The translations under genes were made by a program, and so were the position numbers. The notes below the pieces were generated by a model. The model was not told the DNA's origin. It saw nothing but the letters and a program-made list of their open reading frames with translations, and did no database searches. Positions 43,604 to 51,797 of a DNA stretch of 64,000 bases are shown in pieces; positions within the stretch are counted from its first letter, which is position 1; the number at the start of each line of letters is the position of its first letter. Where the stretch lies: contig NZ_JAMQAW010000027.1 of the NCBI RefSeq assembly GCF_023701525.1, positions 26,146-90,145 on the forward strand. Direction: 5' to 3'. The DNA comes from Streptomyces albipurpureus. Lineage in GTDB: Bacteria > Actinomycetota > Actinomycetes > Streptomycetales > Streptomycetaceae.

Positions 43604-43845
43604 GACTCCACCTTGACGATGAAGTCCTCAATAACGGTGTTGGCGAGGAACGTTTCGGCCATCTCATGGATGCGGGCGAGGGCGGCATCGTCTACCGGTC
43701 CCTCCACCTCCAGCTCAAAGCGCTTTCCCTGACGGACGTCCGCGATTCCATCGAACCCGAGGCGAGGTAGTGCACGCTGCACCGCCTGTCCCTGCGGGTC
43801 GAGGATCTCGGGCTTGAGCATGACGTCGACTACGACGCGTGCCAC
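43600..43845 (-). CDS. purS: PurS subunit of FGAM synthase
   Basis: 81 residues. ARVVVDVMLKPEILDPQGQAVQRALPRLGFDGIADVRQGKRFELEVEG is the complete PurS fold. GTG 43845 has GGGAG five bases upstream; GTG 43851 is less likely. It forms the PurLQS complex with the neighbouring products. Confidence 0.95.
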   Translation of the reverse strand: MARVVVDVMLKPEILDPQGQAVQRALPRLGFDGIADVRQGKRFELEVEGPVDDAALARIHEMAETFLANTVIEDFIVKVES

Positions 43846-44169
43846 GGGCACTCCCGGATTGATGTGTTGCGAGGGCGGTTCCCTCAGCGTACCCGCCCAG
43901 AGAATCTACTCGCGTAGATATCTGGAGAAATCCGACACCCAACCGGCGGAACACCCCAAGTATCCAGAAGCAGAAATCCAGGGAAAATAACCCGTCCTTC
44001 ATTGCCTGGGACACGCGCGCATAATTGGCTGGGCTTCACAATGCGCCGCCCACCGCTGTACAAAGGAATACACAGGAAAGCAGTATGGTCCCTCGACAGC
44101 CGGAAAGCCGGTATCACCGCACGTCAGAATCGGTGCCGTGCGGGGCACCGCGGGAAAGGACCGATATCC

Positions 44170-44508
44170 GTGGCTCAGCGAGTAGTGGTCACACTCTCCG
44201 ACGACATCGACGGTGGAGAAGCGGCGGAAACGCTCAGGTTCGCCCTGGACGGGAAGTCGTACGAGATCGACCTCAATAACGCCAATGCAAAGAAACTGCG
44301 CAAGGCGCTTGCGCCGTACATGGCCGCGGGTCGAAAGCAGACCGGAGCGGGGAAGCGCGGCGGGCCCCGGACCGGCGGATACAAGCACACGACCCTGGAG
44401 CCGGCACCTGCCGCCGTACGCGCCTGGGCGCAGTCGAACAAGATGGACGTACCGGCCCGTGGACGCATCCCCAAGGCGGTCTACGAGGCGTTTCGCGAGG
44501 CGAGTTGA
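44170..44508 (+). CDS. Lsr2-family nucleoid protein (paralogue)
   Basis: 112 residues from a GTG at 44170 with AAAGGA nine bases upstream. The N-terminal dimerisation domain (AQRVVVTLSDDIDGGEAAETLRFALDGKSYEIDLNNANAKKLRKALAPYMAAGR) and the C-terminal DNA-binding domain with the AT-hook-like R-G-R (MDVPARGRIPKAVYEAFREA) are both present. Streptomyces encode two such proteins; this one, near purS, is probably the LsrL type. Lsr2 proteins silence AT-rich and horizontally gained DNA. AT-richer sequence precedes it. Confidence 0.95.
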   Translation: MAQRVVVTLSDDIDGGEAAETLRFALDGKSYEIDLNNANAKKLRKALAPYMAAGRKQTGAGKRGGPRTGGYKHTTLEPAPAAVRAWAQSNKMDVPARGRIPKAVYEAFREAS

Positions 44509-44628
44509 GGCCTGGGCGGTGTGGCCGTCATCGACTCCGCCACCGGGCCGAAAACGGCTCGCCGCTCACGGCAACCAGCCGGTGATGGTGGCTGGATCGA
44601 ATCGGTGGAAGTCAGCAGAAGTGGAGTT

Positions 44629-44660
44629 GGCCCATGGGCGCCCGAAGTCGGCCCATGGGC
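44629..44660. repeat. Two copies of palindrome GGCCCATGGGC, 21 bp apart
   Basis: GGCCCATGGGC at 44629-44639 and again at 44650-44660, each a perfect dyad core (GCCCATGGGC), spaced by two helical turns. Operator-like, but no gene starts nearby. Confidence 0.65.
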
Positions 44661-44878
44661 CTCGTCCGTTGAACGGGGCCATCGCGTCGGACGGCGTACT
44701 CCTCCGCTGAGGCCTCACCGAGCACCGAACCGGCTATCGGACCTGGCTCCCGGACCGGCTTCCCGTGGAAGGCACCGCACCGGCTCGTTCCGCGCAGGCC
44801 CGAGCGGCGCCCGAGCGGCTTCGGACCCATGCCGGCCAGAGCAGGGGCGTACGCAGCTCACACAGCCCACCCAGGGAT

Positions 44879-44964
44879 GTCCAGGCGTCCAGGCGTCCAG
44901 GCGTCCAGGCGTCCAGGCGTCCAGGCGTCCAGGCGTCCAGGCGTCCAGGCGTCCAGGCGTCCAG
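44879..44964. repeat. Minisatellite: ten exact tandem copies of an 8-bp unit GTCCAGGC plus a partial
   Basis: Exact copies run from 44879 to 44958, followed by GTCCAG. Since 8 is not a multiple of 3, all three frames read an eight-residue repeat, so peptide repeats seen there are not evidence of coding. Confidence 0.97.
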
Positions 44965-45591
44965 CGATGGTCGAGGGTGTGCCCTCCGGCCCCACGGACG
45001 CCGGACCTCCACGACGAGCCCCCACCGCACGCACCTCACTCGCGCCCACCTCACTGGCGGCCCTCACCCCGCCACGGCGATTCTCCCGTTCGCACTCGGC
45101 GGTCCTCGGTCGCCGCACTCTCGACCCCGCCGCTGTCCGGCGCCTTCCGGGGCCGCGCCCCCGCCAACCACGGACTGCCGGCACGGGTCCCACGGCGGGA
45201 CTTCCAGCACGGGACCCGCGGCGCAGGCGAACGGCGACCGCCGGCCTCGGACCCGTCATCGCCGGGCTTGGACCTGCCATGACAGTCCGCACCCGAGCCG
45301 ATCGTTCGCCCGGATCATTCGTACAGGGTCGCCCGCCCGGGGCAATCCACACTCGACGGCCCGAGGTCACATCATCCGACGAGTACTACTTGACCCCATC
45401 CGTCACAGGCTCCCCAAAGAAGATCCACTCGACCGGCCCGGAAGATCCACTCAATGACCCGCCTCAGGTCAGCGCCTCAGAAGCCCCCGACACCCCTACT
45501 CAGGTTCCGAGTTGCGCAGCACCCCCAACCGTCGGCTAGAGTTTGGTTCACGCCGAAGGGCAAGGCCGAAAAGGCCCCACCTCAGCAGCGT

Positions 45592-45663
45592 GCGGGTGTA
45601 GTTCAGTAGTAGAACGTCCCCCTTCCAGGGGGAAGACGCAGTGTGCAATCCCTGTCACCCGCT
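45592..45663 (+). tRNA. Atypical tRNA-Gly(UCC)
   Basis: 72-nt structure: acceptor GCGGGTG / CACCCGC, D arm GTTC / GAAC with 7-nt loop AGTAGTA (no GG pair), anticodon loop CTTCCAG (UCC) on a stem TCCCC / GGGGA. The T arm is GCAGTGTGCAATCCCTGT, in which TGCAATC replaces the usual TTCGAATC and one U is bulged. This resembles staphylococcal glycine tRNAs that feed cell-wall synthesis. A conventional function is uncertain. Confidence 0.8.
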
Positions 45664-45742
45664 CTCATCGCCTTACCGGTCATAGAAGTCGATCAGGTAG
45701 AGTGGTGCCCGCGCCGCCCGGTGAAAGCCGATCGGTAGCAAT

Positions 45743-45815
45743 GCGGACGTAGCTCAGTTGGTAGAGCGCAACCTTGCCAAGGTTGAGGTCGCCAGTTCGA
45801 ACCTGGTCGTCCGCT
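45743..45815 (+). tRNA. tRNA-Gly(GCC)
   Basis: 73-nt canonical cloverleaf: acceptor GCGGACG / CGTCCGC, anticodon loop TTGCCAA (GCC), T arm GCCAGTTCGAACCTGGT. Identical copy at 50278-50350. Confidence 0.97.
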
Positions 45816-45823
45816 CAATGAGA

Positions 45824-45854
45824 AAAGGCCCTGGTCTTAAAGACCGGGGCCTTT
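45824..45854 (+). terminator. Terminator after tRNA-Gly(GCC)
   Basis: 14-bp stem AAAGGCCCTGGTCT with AGACCGGGGCCTTT (one G-T pair) and loop TAA. Confidence 0.85.
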
Positions 45855-45976
45855 GTCATGTCGTTAAGCGCATATCTCTCTGGTCCTCATTAACTCCCCC
45901 GGCTGATGACAAATGTCATCGCCACCGGTGACAGCCCGCACTGCCTTCTCTTTCCGGTCGGCAACACGCTTGAACC

Positions 45977-46894
45977 ATGACCACAGACCAGTACGTGATC
46001 ACAGCGAATGAGCTGCGGCGAAGCTATGCGGGGGGCTTCGAAGCTGTGAGCGGGATCTCCTTCTCGGTGGCCCGCGGTGAGATCTTCGCCCTGCTCGGTA
46101 CCAACGGTGCTGGCAAAACCTCCACCGTGGAACTGCTGGAGGGGCTAGCCGCCCCTACCGCCGGAAGGGTACGGGTACTGGGCCATGACCCCTACCGCGA
46201 ACGGCCCGCCGTGCGCCCCCGCATCGGTGTGATGCTCCAGGAAGGCGGCTTCCCCTCTGATCTGACCGTGGCCGAGACCGCCCGGATGTGGGCCGGCTGC
46301 ACATCGGGGGCCCGCCCGGTGCCCGAAGCGTTGGGTCTGGTCGGGCTCGCCGAACGGGCCGGCGTGCGCGTCAAACAACTCTCGGGCGGTGAGCGACGAC
46401 GACTGGATCTCGCACTGGCGCTGTTGGGCCGCCCCGAGGTCCTCTTTCTCGACGAGCCGACGACCGGGCTCGATGCCGAGGGACGGCGGGACACCTGGGA
46501 CCTGGTGCGGGCGCTGCGGGACTCCGGCACCACGGTCTTGCTGACCACCCACTATCTGGAGGAAGCCGAGTCACTCGCTGACCAACTGGCGATCATGCAC
46601 CGGGGCCAGATCGTCACCACGGGCACACCCGCCACGGTGACGGCCTCCCGGCCCGCGCGTATCCGCTTCCTGCTTCCTGATGGAGTCCCAGCGGGACGAC
46701 TTCCTCTCGGCCTGCACGCCGGGGCGGACGGCCAGCGGATCGAGATCCGCACCCATCAGCTCCAGGAGTCACTGGAGGAGCTGCTGCGCTGGGCGCGGGA
46801 GTCACAGATACCGCTGGAAGGGCTGGATGCCCGCTCGGCCTCGCTGGAAGAGGCCTTCCTGGAGATCGCGCAGACGGAAACGGCAGGTGCCTGA
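45977..46894 (+). CDS. ABC transporter ATP-binding protein
   Basis: 305 residues. Walker A GTNGAGKTST, signature LSGGERRR, Walker B VLFLDEPTTGLD, switch His TTHYLEEAE. A multidrug/ABC-2 type ATPase (CcmA-like) with a C-terminal regulatory extension of about 85 residues. The next gene, one base after the stop, is the permease; a two-component system follows. Such gene groups are usually stress- or antibiotic-efflux modules. Confidence 0.95.
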   Translation: MTTDQYVITANELRRSYAGGFEAVSGISFSVARGEIFALLGTNGAGKTSTVELLEGLAAPTAGRVRVLGHDPYRERPAVRPRIGVMLQEGGFPSDLTVAETARMWAGCTSGARPVPEALGLVGLAERAGVRVKQLSGGERRRLDLALALLGRPEVLFLDEPTTGLDAEGRRDTWDLVRALRDSGTTVLLTTHYLEEAESLADQLAIMHRGQIVTTGTPATVTASRPARIRFLLPDGVPAGRLPLGLHAGADGQRIEIRTHQLQESLEELLRWARESQIPLEGLDARSASLEEAFLEIAQTETAGA

Positions 46895-46895
46895 C

Positions 46896-47723
46896 ATGAC
46901 GGCAACGACGATCAAGAGCTCTGGGGCTCCGCGGCCGGCGGACCGGTCGCAACCGTCGAAGTCCTCGCCAGCGCGTCGGCTCACCGCCCTGGGGCGAGCC
47001 GAGCTGACCTTGTTGATCAGAAACCGAACCGCGCTCTTCGTGGCCCTGCTGATGCCGTTGGTGATGGTGGTCGCGACCAAGTCCTCGTTGGACTCGATGG
47101 ATCTCGGCAAGGCCGGGATGAGCGTCGTTGAGGCATCGATGACCGCCGCGATCGGGATGGTCCTGGTGCTGGTGGTGCATCTGAACCTCGTCTCCGCCTA
47201 TGTGGCCAGGCGGGAGGAGTTGGTGCTCAAGCGGCTGCGCACGGGAGAGGTGCCGGACCACGAGATTCTCGCCGGTACCGCGCTCCCCGCGGTCGGCCTG
47301 GCGCTGACGCAGTGTGTGTTGCTGGTCGCGGGCGGAGTCGCCTTCATGGACCTGGGTGCGCCGAAGCGGCCTGATCTGCTGATCGCCGGTATCGCCATCG
47401 GCGTGGTGCTGCTGGCGGCGCTGGCGGCGGTCACGGCTGCGATAACCCGTACGGTAGAAAGCGCGCAGATCACCACCATGCCGATGTTTCTGGTCTCGGT
47501 GGCGGGCTCGGGTCTGCTCGTACCGCTGGAACTGATGCCCGAGAAGATGGCATCGGTGTGCGAGCTGCTGCCGCTGACCGGAGTGATGACCCTGATACGG
47601 GCAGGCTGGCTCGGCGGCACCGACTCGGCCGATGTGACGCGCGCCGCGCTGACCGCCCTGGTCTGGTCCGCGGTGTCGCTGCTCGCCGTGCGGCGGTGGT
47701 TCCGTTGGGAGCCGCGACGCTGA
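46896..47723 (+). CDS. ABC-2 type transporter permease
   Basis: 275 residues, six membrane helices (for example TALFVALLMPLVMVVATKSSL, IGMVLVLVVHLNLVSAYVA and LTQCVLLVAGGVAFMDL). The helix-rich core matches the ABC-2 family. The ATG lies one base after the ATPase stop; the longer upstream frame is a shadow. Co-functions with the ATP-binding protein; the substrate is unknown. Confidence 0.93.
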   Translation: MTATTIKSSGAPRPADRSQPSKSSPARRLTALGRAELTLLIRNRTALFVALLMPLVMVVATKSSLDSMDLGKAGMSVVEASMTAAIGMVLVLVVHLNLVSAYVARREELVLKRLRTGEVPDHEILAGTALPAVGLALTQCVLLVAGGVAFMDLGAPKRPDLLIAGIAIGVVLLAALAAVTAAITRTVESAQITTMPMFLVSVAGSGLLVPLELMPEKMASVCELLPLTGVMTLIRAGWLGGTDSADVTRAALTALVWSAVSLLAVRRWFRWEPRR

Positions 47724-47879
47724 CCATGGATCAGCCGGACCGGGCCTGACGAGCGAGGGATGCACTGGAGTAGTCGCGGTGCCGTCGGTGGGGCCGGCAG
47801 GGCCCGGACGGAGCTCTGCGCGGATGGGTCGATGGACACCGGGTCCGGGGATCATTGAGTGCTGTGATGGAGGTGGCTC

Positions 47880-49460
47880 ATGCGGGTGAAGGGTTGGAGC
47901 GGGCGCAGCGGCTTGGCCAAGGTGGATCTCTACACCCGCGGCACGCTCTACCTGATCGTCTGGATAGCCGCGATCGGCCTGGCTCTGATGATGCTGAGCC
48001 ACCCCGTACGGGTCGAGGGCCCTGGGGTACTCGCGGTGGCCGGCCCGCTGCTCGCACTGGTGGTGGGCTTGCTCTGCGCACGGCTCACTCGGCATGGGAT
48101 GGATGTCTATCTCAGGCGGGCGAGGGCTTCCCGTCGTCAGGTCGGCTGGGCGGCGGGGGTGACCGCGCTGACGACGGGGGTCGTACTGACCCTGTCGTCC
48201 ATGAAGGTGATCACCGAGGAGCACGGGCTGCTGGCGGGGATGCTCATGGCATCGCTGGCCCCCTTCTTGGCGGCGTACTCCCTGTTCGTGTCGAACCGGG
48301 TCACCGCGCTGGTCCAGCTGTCGGTGCTGGCGGTGATGTGCGCGCTGCTCTTGGTGACCGGACACCGAACGGGCGAGGTGGCGGCCGTCACCATCACCAT
48401 CGGACTGGTCAACGGCTGGATGGCGTTCACGGGCCGGGCGTCCATGTGGATCCTCGGAGTCATGTGGCAGCTTCGTGAGGCGCGCGATGTGGAGGCACGG
48501 CTCGCGGTCGCGGAGGAGCGACTGCGGTTCGGCCGCGATCTGCACGATGTGCTGGGCCGCAACCTCGCCGTCATCGCCTTGAAGAGTGAGCTGGCCGTTC
48601 AGCTGGCCCGGCGCGGCCGGGCCGAGGCCGTGGACCAGATGTCCGAGGTGCAGCGGATCGCCCAGGAGTCACAGCGCGAGGTACGCGATGTGGTGCGCGG
48701 CTACCGCGAGGCCGATCTACGGGTGGAGCTGGCGGGGGCCCGAGGGGTACTGGACGCGGCCGGGATCAACTGCACGGTGGTGGAAGGGGCGCTGGAGTTG
48801 CCCGGGGATGTGCAGTCGGCGCTGGCGTGGGTGGTGCGGGAGGCCACCACGAACGTGCTGCGGCACGGGGACGCACGCCGCTGCACCATCTCGGTGGGCC
48901 TGGCGGACGGCGGAGCGGTGTTGGTGGTGGAGAACGACGGGGCTGACGATGGGGCGCGCGCCTCGACCGCGTCGCCCTCCTCGGCCCTGACGGGTGCCTC
49001 GGCCTCGTCGGGTGCTTCCGGTAGGGGTGGGGAATCGGCTCGGCGACCTGGTTCTGGCCTCACCGGGCTGCGAGAGCGGCTCTCCGCCGTCCATGGCACG
49101 TTGGAGGCGGGCCCGGGGCGGAAGGGGCACTATCGACTGACCGCCAGGGTGCCTCTGGATGGCCACCCCGGGCAGCCACCGCACCCTGAGCAGACCCCGC
49201 AGACCCCGCAGACCCAGCGAACACCAGCATCGGCCGTCTGGACTCCGGAACCCGTCGAGGCGGAGAGCGCGCCCGAGGAGGCAGCCGCCCCGCCGACGGG
49301 CCAGGGATCTGTCCAGGAACCGGCGGGGACGGCGGCCTCTGTCGAGGCAGCGGGATCAGCGGCGGATTCGGTCGCAGTCCCTGTCGAGGCAGCGGGATCA
49401 GCGGCGGCTCCTCGTGAAGCAGCGGGATCAGGCGACCGCGCCCTACGGGAGGCAGGATGA
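47880..49460 (+). CDS. Sensor histidine kinase (DesK/NarX type) with disordered tail
   Basis: 526 residues, ATG 47880 with GGAGGT seven bases upstream. Five or six membrane helices in the first 200 residues, with no large extracytoplasmic loop. The HisKA_3 phosphoacceptor box is RDLHDVLGRNLAVIALKSELA (His in DLHDV), and the ATPase region runs VVREATTNVLRHGDARRCTISV (N box) to SGLTGLRERLSAVHGTLEAG (G box). Residues after about 425 are a low-complexity Pro/Ala/Gln tail with a SVEAAGSAADSVAVPVEAAGSAA repeat. Membrane-embedded sensing is inferred. The partner regulator gene follows at 49647. Confidence 0.93.
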   Translation: MRVKGWSGRSGLAKVDLYTRGTLYLIVWIAAIGLALMMLSHPVRVEGPGVLAVAGPLLALVVGLLCARLTRHGMDVYLRRARASRRQVGWAAGVTALTTGVVLTLSSMKVITEEHGLLAGMLMASLAPFLAAYSLFVSNRVTALVQLSVLAVMCALLLVTGHRTGEVAAVTITIGLVNGWMAFTGRASMWILGVMWQLREARDVEARLAVAEERLRFGRDLHDVLGRNLAVIALKSELAVQLARRGRAEAVDQMSEVQRIAQESQREVRDVVRGYREADLRVELAGARGVLDAAGINCTVVEGALELPGDVQSALAWVVREATTNVLRHGDARRCTISVGLADGGAVLVVENDGADDGARASTASPSSALTGASASSGASGRGGESARRPGSGLTGLRERLSAVHGTLEAGPGRKGHYRLTARVPLDGHPGQPPHPEQTPQTPQTQRTPASAVWTPEPVEAESAPEEAAAPPTGQGSVQEPAGTAASVEAAGSAADSVAVPVEAAGSAAAPREAAGSGDRALREAG

Positions 49461-49646
49461 CCGGGGAAGCCTCACCGAGGGATCGCCCACCCGGCACGGT
49501 GCGGGACGGTAGCGGGATGGGCACAGCAGTGGACGGCATGGGCGGAGCACGGCTGGTGACCGCGGTGCGATCTGGGTGGGGTGCGCGATGACCGTACGTG
49601 GGCTGTGGGAGACGCCGGATGACCGTATGTCCCCAGGGGGTGCCGG

Positions 49647-50255
49647 ATGACCGTACGCGTGCTGCTCGCTGATGACGAGCATCTGATCAGAGGCGCGCTG
49701 GCCGCTCTGCTCGGGCTGGAAGACGATCTAGTGGTGGTCGCCGAGGCGGCTTCGGGCATCGAAGCGCTCGCCATGGCGCGCGCCCATCGCCCCGATGTCG
49801 CCGTACTCGATCTCCAGATGCCCGGAGCGGACGGTGTGAGCGTGGCCACATCACTGCGGGCGGAGTTGCCCGAGTGTCGAACCATGATCGTCACCAGTCA
49901 TGGTCTGCCGGGACACCTCAAGCGGGCGCTTACTGCGGGTGTGCGCGGGTTCGTCCCCAAGACCGTCAGTGCGCAACGGCTCGCCGAGATCATCCGTACC
50001 GTGCACGCGGGAAATCGCTATGTGGACCCGGAGTTGGCAGCGGACGCGATCTCGGCCGGGGACTCCCCACTGACCGCCCGCGAGGCAGAGGTACTGGACC
50101 TGGCGGCGGATGGCGCACCGATCGCGGAGATCGCCGAGCGGGCGTCACTGTCCCAGGGGACGGTACGGAACTATCTCTCGTCGGCGGCTTCCAAGCTCGG
50201 CGCGGAGAACCGGCACACAGCGGTCCGTCTCGCGCGGGAGCGGGGTTGGGTATAG
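49647..50255 (+). CDS. LuxR/NarL-family response regulator
   Basis: 202 residues. Receiver domain: VLLADDEHLIRGALAAL, VAVLDLQMPGADGV (phosphoacceptor Asp), TMIVTSHG, and VPKTVSAQRL (Lys). HTH: SPLTAREAEVLDLAADGAPIAEIAERASLSQGTVRNYLSSAASKL. Partner of the kinase 47880-49460. The 186 bp before it contains ATGACCGTA three times (49588, 49619, 49647), so the start region looks partly duplicated; only the last one begins this frame. Confidence 0.95.
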   Translation: MTVRVLLADDEHLIRGALAALLGLEDDLVVVAEAASGIEALAMARAHRPDVAVLDLQMPGADGVSVATSLRAELPECRTMIVTSHGLPGHLKRALTAGVRGFVPKTVSAQRLAEIIRTVHAGNRYVDPELAADAISAGDSPLTAREAEVLDLAADGAPIAEIAERASLSQGTVRNYLSSAASKLGAENRHTAVRLARERGWV

Positions 50256-50277
50256 TGGGCTGCGCGCCACGGCGCAT

Positions 50278-50350
50278 GCGGACGTAGCTCAGTTGGTAGA
50301 GCGCAACCTTGCCAAGGTTGAGGTCGCCAGTTCGAACCTGGTCGTCCGCT
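50278..50350 (+). tRNA. tRNA-Gly(GCC), second copy
   Basis: 73 nt, identical to 45743-45815, 22 bp after the response-regulator stop. Confidence 0.97.
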
Positions 50351-50357
50351 CAGTGTG

Positions 50358-50388
50358 AAGGCCCCGGTCCTGATGGATCGGGGTCTTT
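50358..50388 (+). terminator. Terminator after second tRNA-Gly
   Basis: AAGGCCCCGGTCC paired with GGATCGGGGTCTT, one mismatch, loop TGAT. Confidence 0.75.
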
Positions 50389-50672
50389 GCGTTTCCAGCG
50401 ACTGCGTTTCGGCCGTCGAGGTCCTGCCGCCCGCCCGCTCCGGCGCCCGCCCACCCTGGCGTATGGGCTCTACGACGTCTGAGCTCTCCGAAGCCCGTTC
50501 GCGCTGACGTCCGGTCTCTCCGGTCTCTCCTGTGCCTCTGGTGCCTCTGGTGCCTCCGGCGTCTGCGGTGCCTCTGATCTCCCTGGGTTTGTCTCCGCTG
50601 ACGTCTGTTCACTCCCGTAGCCGGGTTGCTGCCGGCTGTTCCCCCAGCCAGCAGCAGCCCAGCTCAAGCGGG

Positions 50673-51575
50673 CTATGACCAGGGAGTACCGGTCAGCAGC
50701 TCATACGCCTCCAGATACTTCGCCCGGGTGGCGTCAACCACTTCCTGCGGCAGTGCGGGCGGGGGCTGCTCGCTTCGACGGTCCCAGCCGGAGGCGGGGG
50801 AGGTCAGCCAGTCGCGTACGTACTGCTTGTCGTACGAGGGCTGGGGCTGGCCCGGTTGCCAGGAAGCGGCGGGCCAGAAGCGGGAGGAGTCGGGGGTCAG
50901 CACCTCGTCCGCAATGATCAGATCACCGTCGGCGCCCAGGCCGAACTCGAACTTCGTGTCGGCGAGGATGATCCCCCGTTCCCGGGCGATATCGCGAGCG
51001 CGGCCGTAGACGGCGAGGGTCGCCTGGCGCAGCAGGGCGGCGGTCTCCACACCGACCTGGCGGGCGACCTCCTCGTAGCTGACGTTCTCGTCATGGTCGC
51101 CGACCGCTGCCTTGGTGGCGGGGGTGAAGATGGGGCCCGGCAGTTCGGAACCGTCTGCGAGTCCCTCGGGGAGGCCGATTCCGCAGACCGTGCGGGACTG
51201 TTCGTACTCGGCCAGTCCGGAGCCGGCGAGATAGCCGCGGGCGACGCATTCAACGGGGATCATCTGCAACGACTTGCAGACCAGGGTGCGACCGGCCCAG
51301 TCGGCGGGGGCGCCGGCGGGGAGTTCGGTGCTCAGTACGTGGTTGGGGACCAGATCGGTGAGGCGGTCGAACCACCAGAGGGAGAGCTGGGTGAGCACAC
51401 GGCCCTTGTCGGGAATCTCGGTGGGCAGCACCCAGTCGTAGGCGGAGATGCGGTCACTGGCGACCATGACGAGCTCGCCAGCCGCGTTCTGGTACAACTC
51501 ACGCACCTTGCCGGTGTGCAGATGGACCAGACCCGGCACCTGAAGCGGTTCGGGCTTTTCTACGAAACCGGACAT
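50673..51575 (-). CDS. purC: SAICAR synthase
   Basis: 300 residues. Phosphoribosylaminoimidazole-succinocarboxamide synthase: joins CAIR and aspartate. Motifs: HTGKVRELYQ, MVASDRISAYDWVLPTEIPDKGRVLTQLSLWWFD, CVARGYLAGSGLAEY, GRTLVCKSLQMIPVE, GIILADTKFEFG, and DEVLTPDSSRFWPAASW. AGGGGAGGAACC ribosome site. No other pur gene is adjacent. Confidence 0.97.
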   Translation of the reverse strand: MSGFVEKPEPLQVPGLVHLHTGKVRELYQNAAGELVMVASDRISAYDWVLPTEIPDKGRVLTQLSLWWFDRLTDLVPNHVLSTELPAGAPADWAGRTLVCKSLQMIPVECVARGYLAGSGLAEYEQSRTVCGIGLPEGLADGSELPGPIFTPATKAAVGDHDENVSYEEVARQVGVETAALLRQATLAVYGRARDIARERGIILADTKFEFGLGADGDLIIADEVLTPDSSRFWPAASWQPGQPQPSYDKQYVRDWLTSPASGWDRRSEQPPPALPQEVVDATRAKYLEAYELLTGTPWS

Positions 51576-51797
51576 GGTTCCTCCCCGTAGCTCTGACTGA
51601 TACTTCCGATTCTCCCGTATGGAAGCGGACGCTCCGGTACAGGGGCGGAGCCCAGGAGGGAACCCGGCCGATCGAGAGGCACCAGCCCGAGGCGGAGTTC
51701 GACCCTCGTCCCTCAGTCGCGCGCACCCTCAATCACGCTGGGCCAGTAGTCACGCTCACCTCTCAGGCGCCCCTCGGCTCTCCGTCGCGCTGGTTCC

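Larger units (their letters stand above)
44509..45591. other. 1.08-kb gene-poor region
   Basis: No supported gene. Reading frames here have no ribosome sites and encode Arg/Pro/Gly low complexity in all phases. Notable structures are the palindrome pair at 44629-44660 and the 8-bp minisatellite at 44879-44964, listed separately. Confidence 0.5.

Noticed and set aside
44879..44964. Possible CRISPR array
   Set aside because: The repeat unit is only 8 bp with no spacers and no cas genes nearby.
44765..45539. Plus-strand ORFs with a RRPGVQAS-type repeat
   Set aside because: The repeat arises from the 8-bp DNA minisatellite in every frame; no start signal or conservation evidence.
46614..48545. 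643-residue minus-strand ORF over ABC transporter and kinase genes
   Set aside because: Antisense shadow, Gln/His/Arg-rich sequence, no ribosome site.
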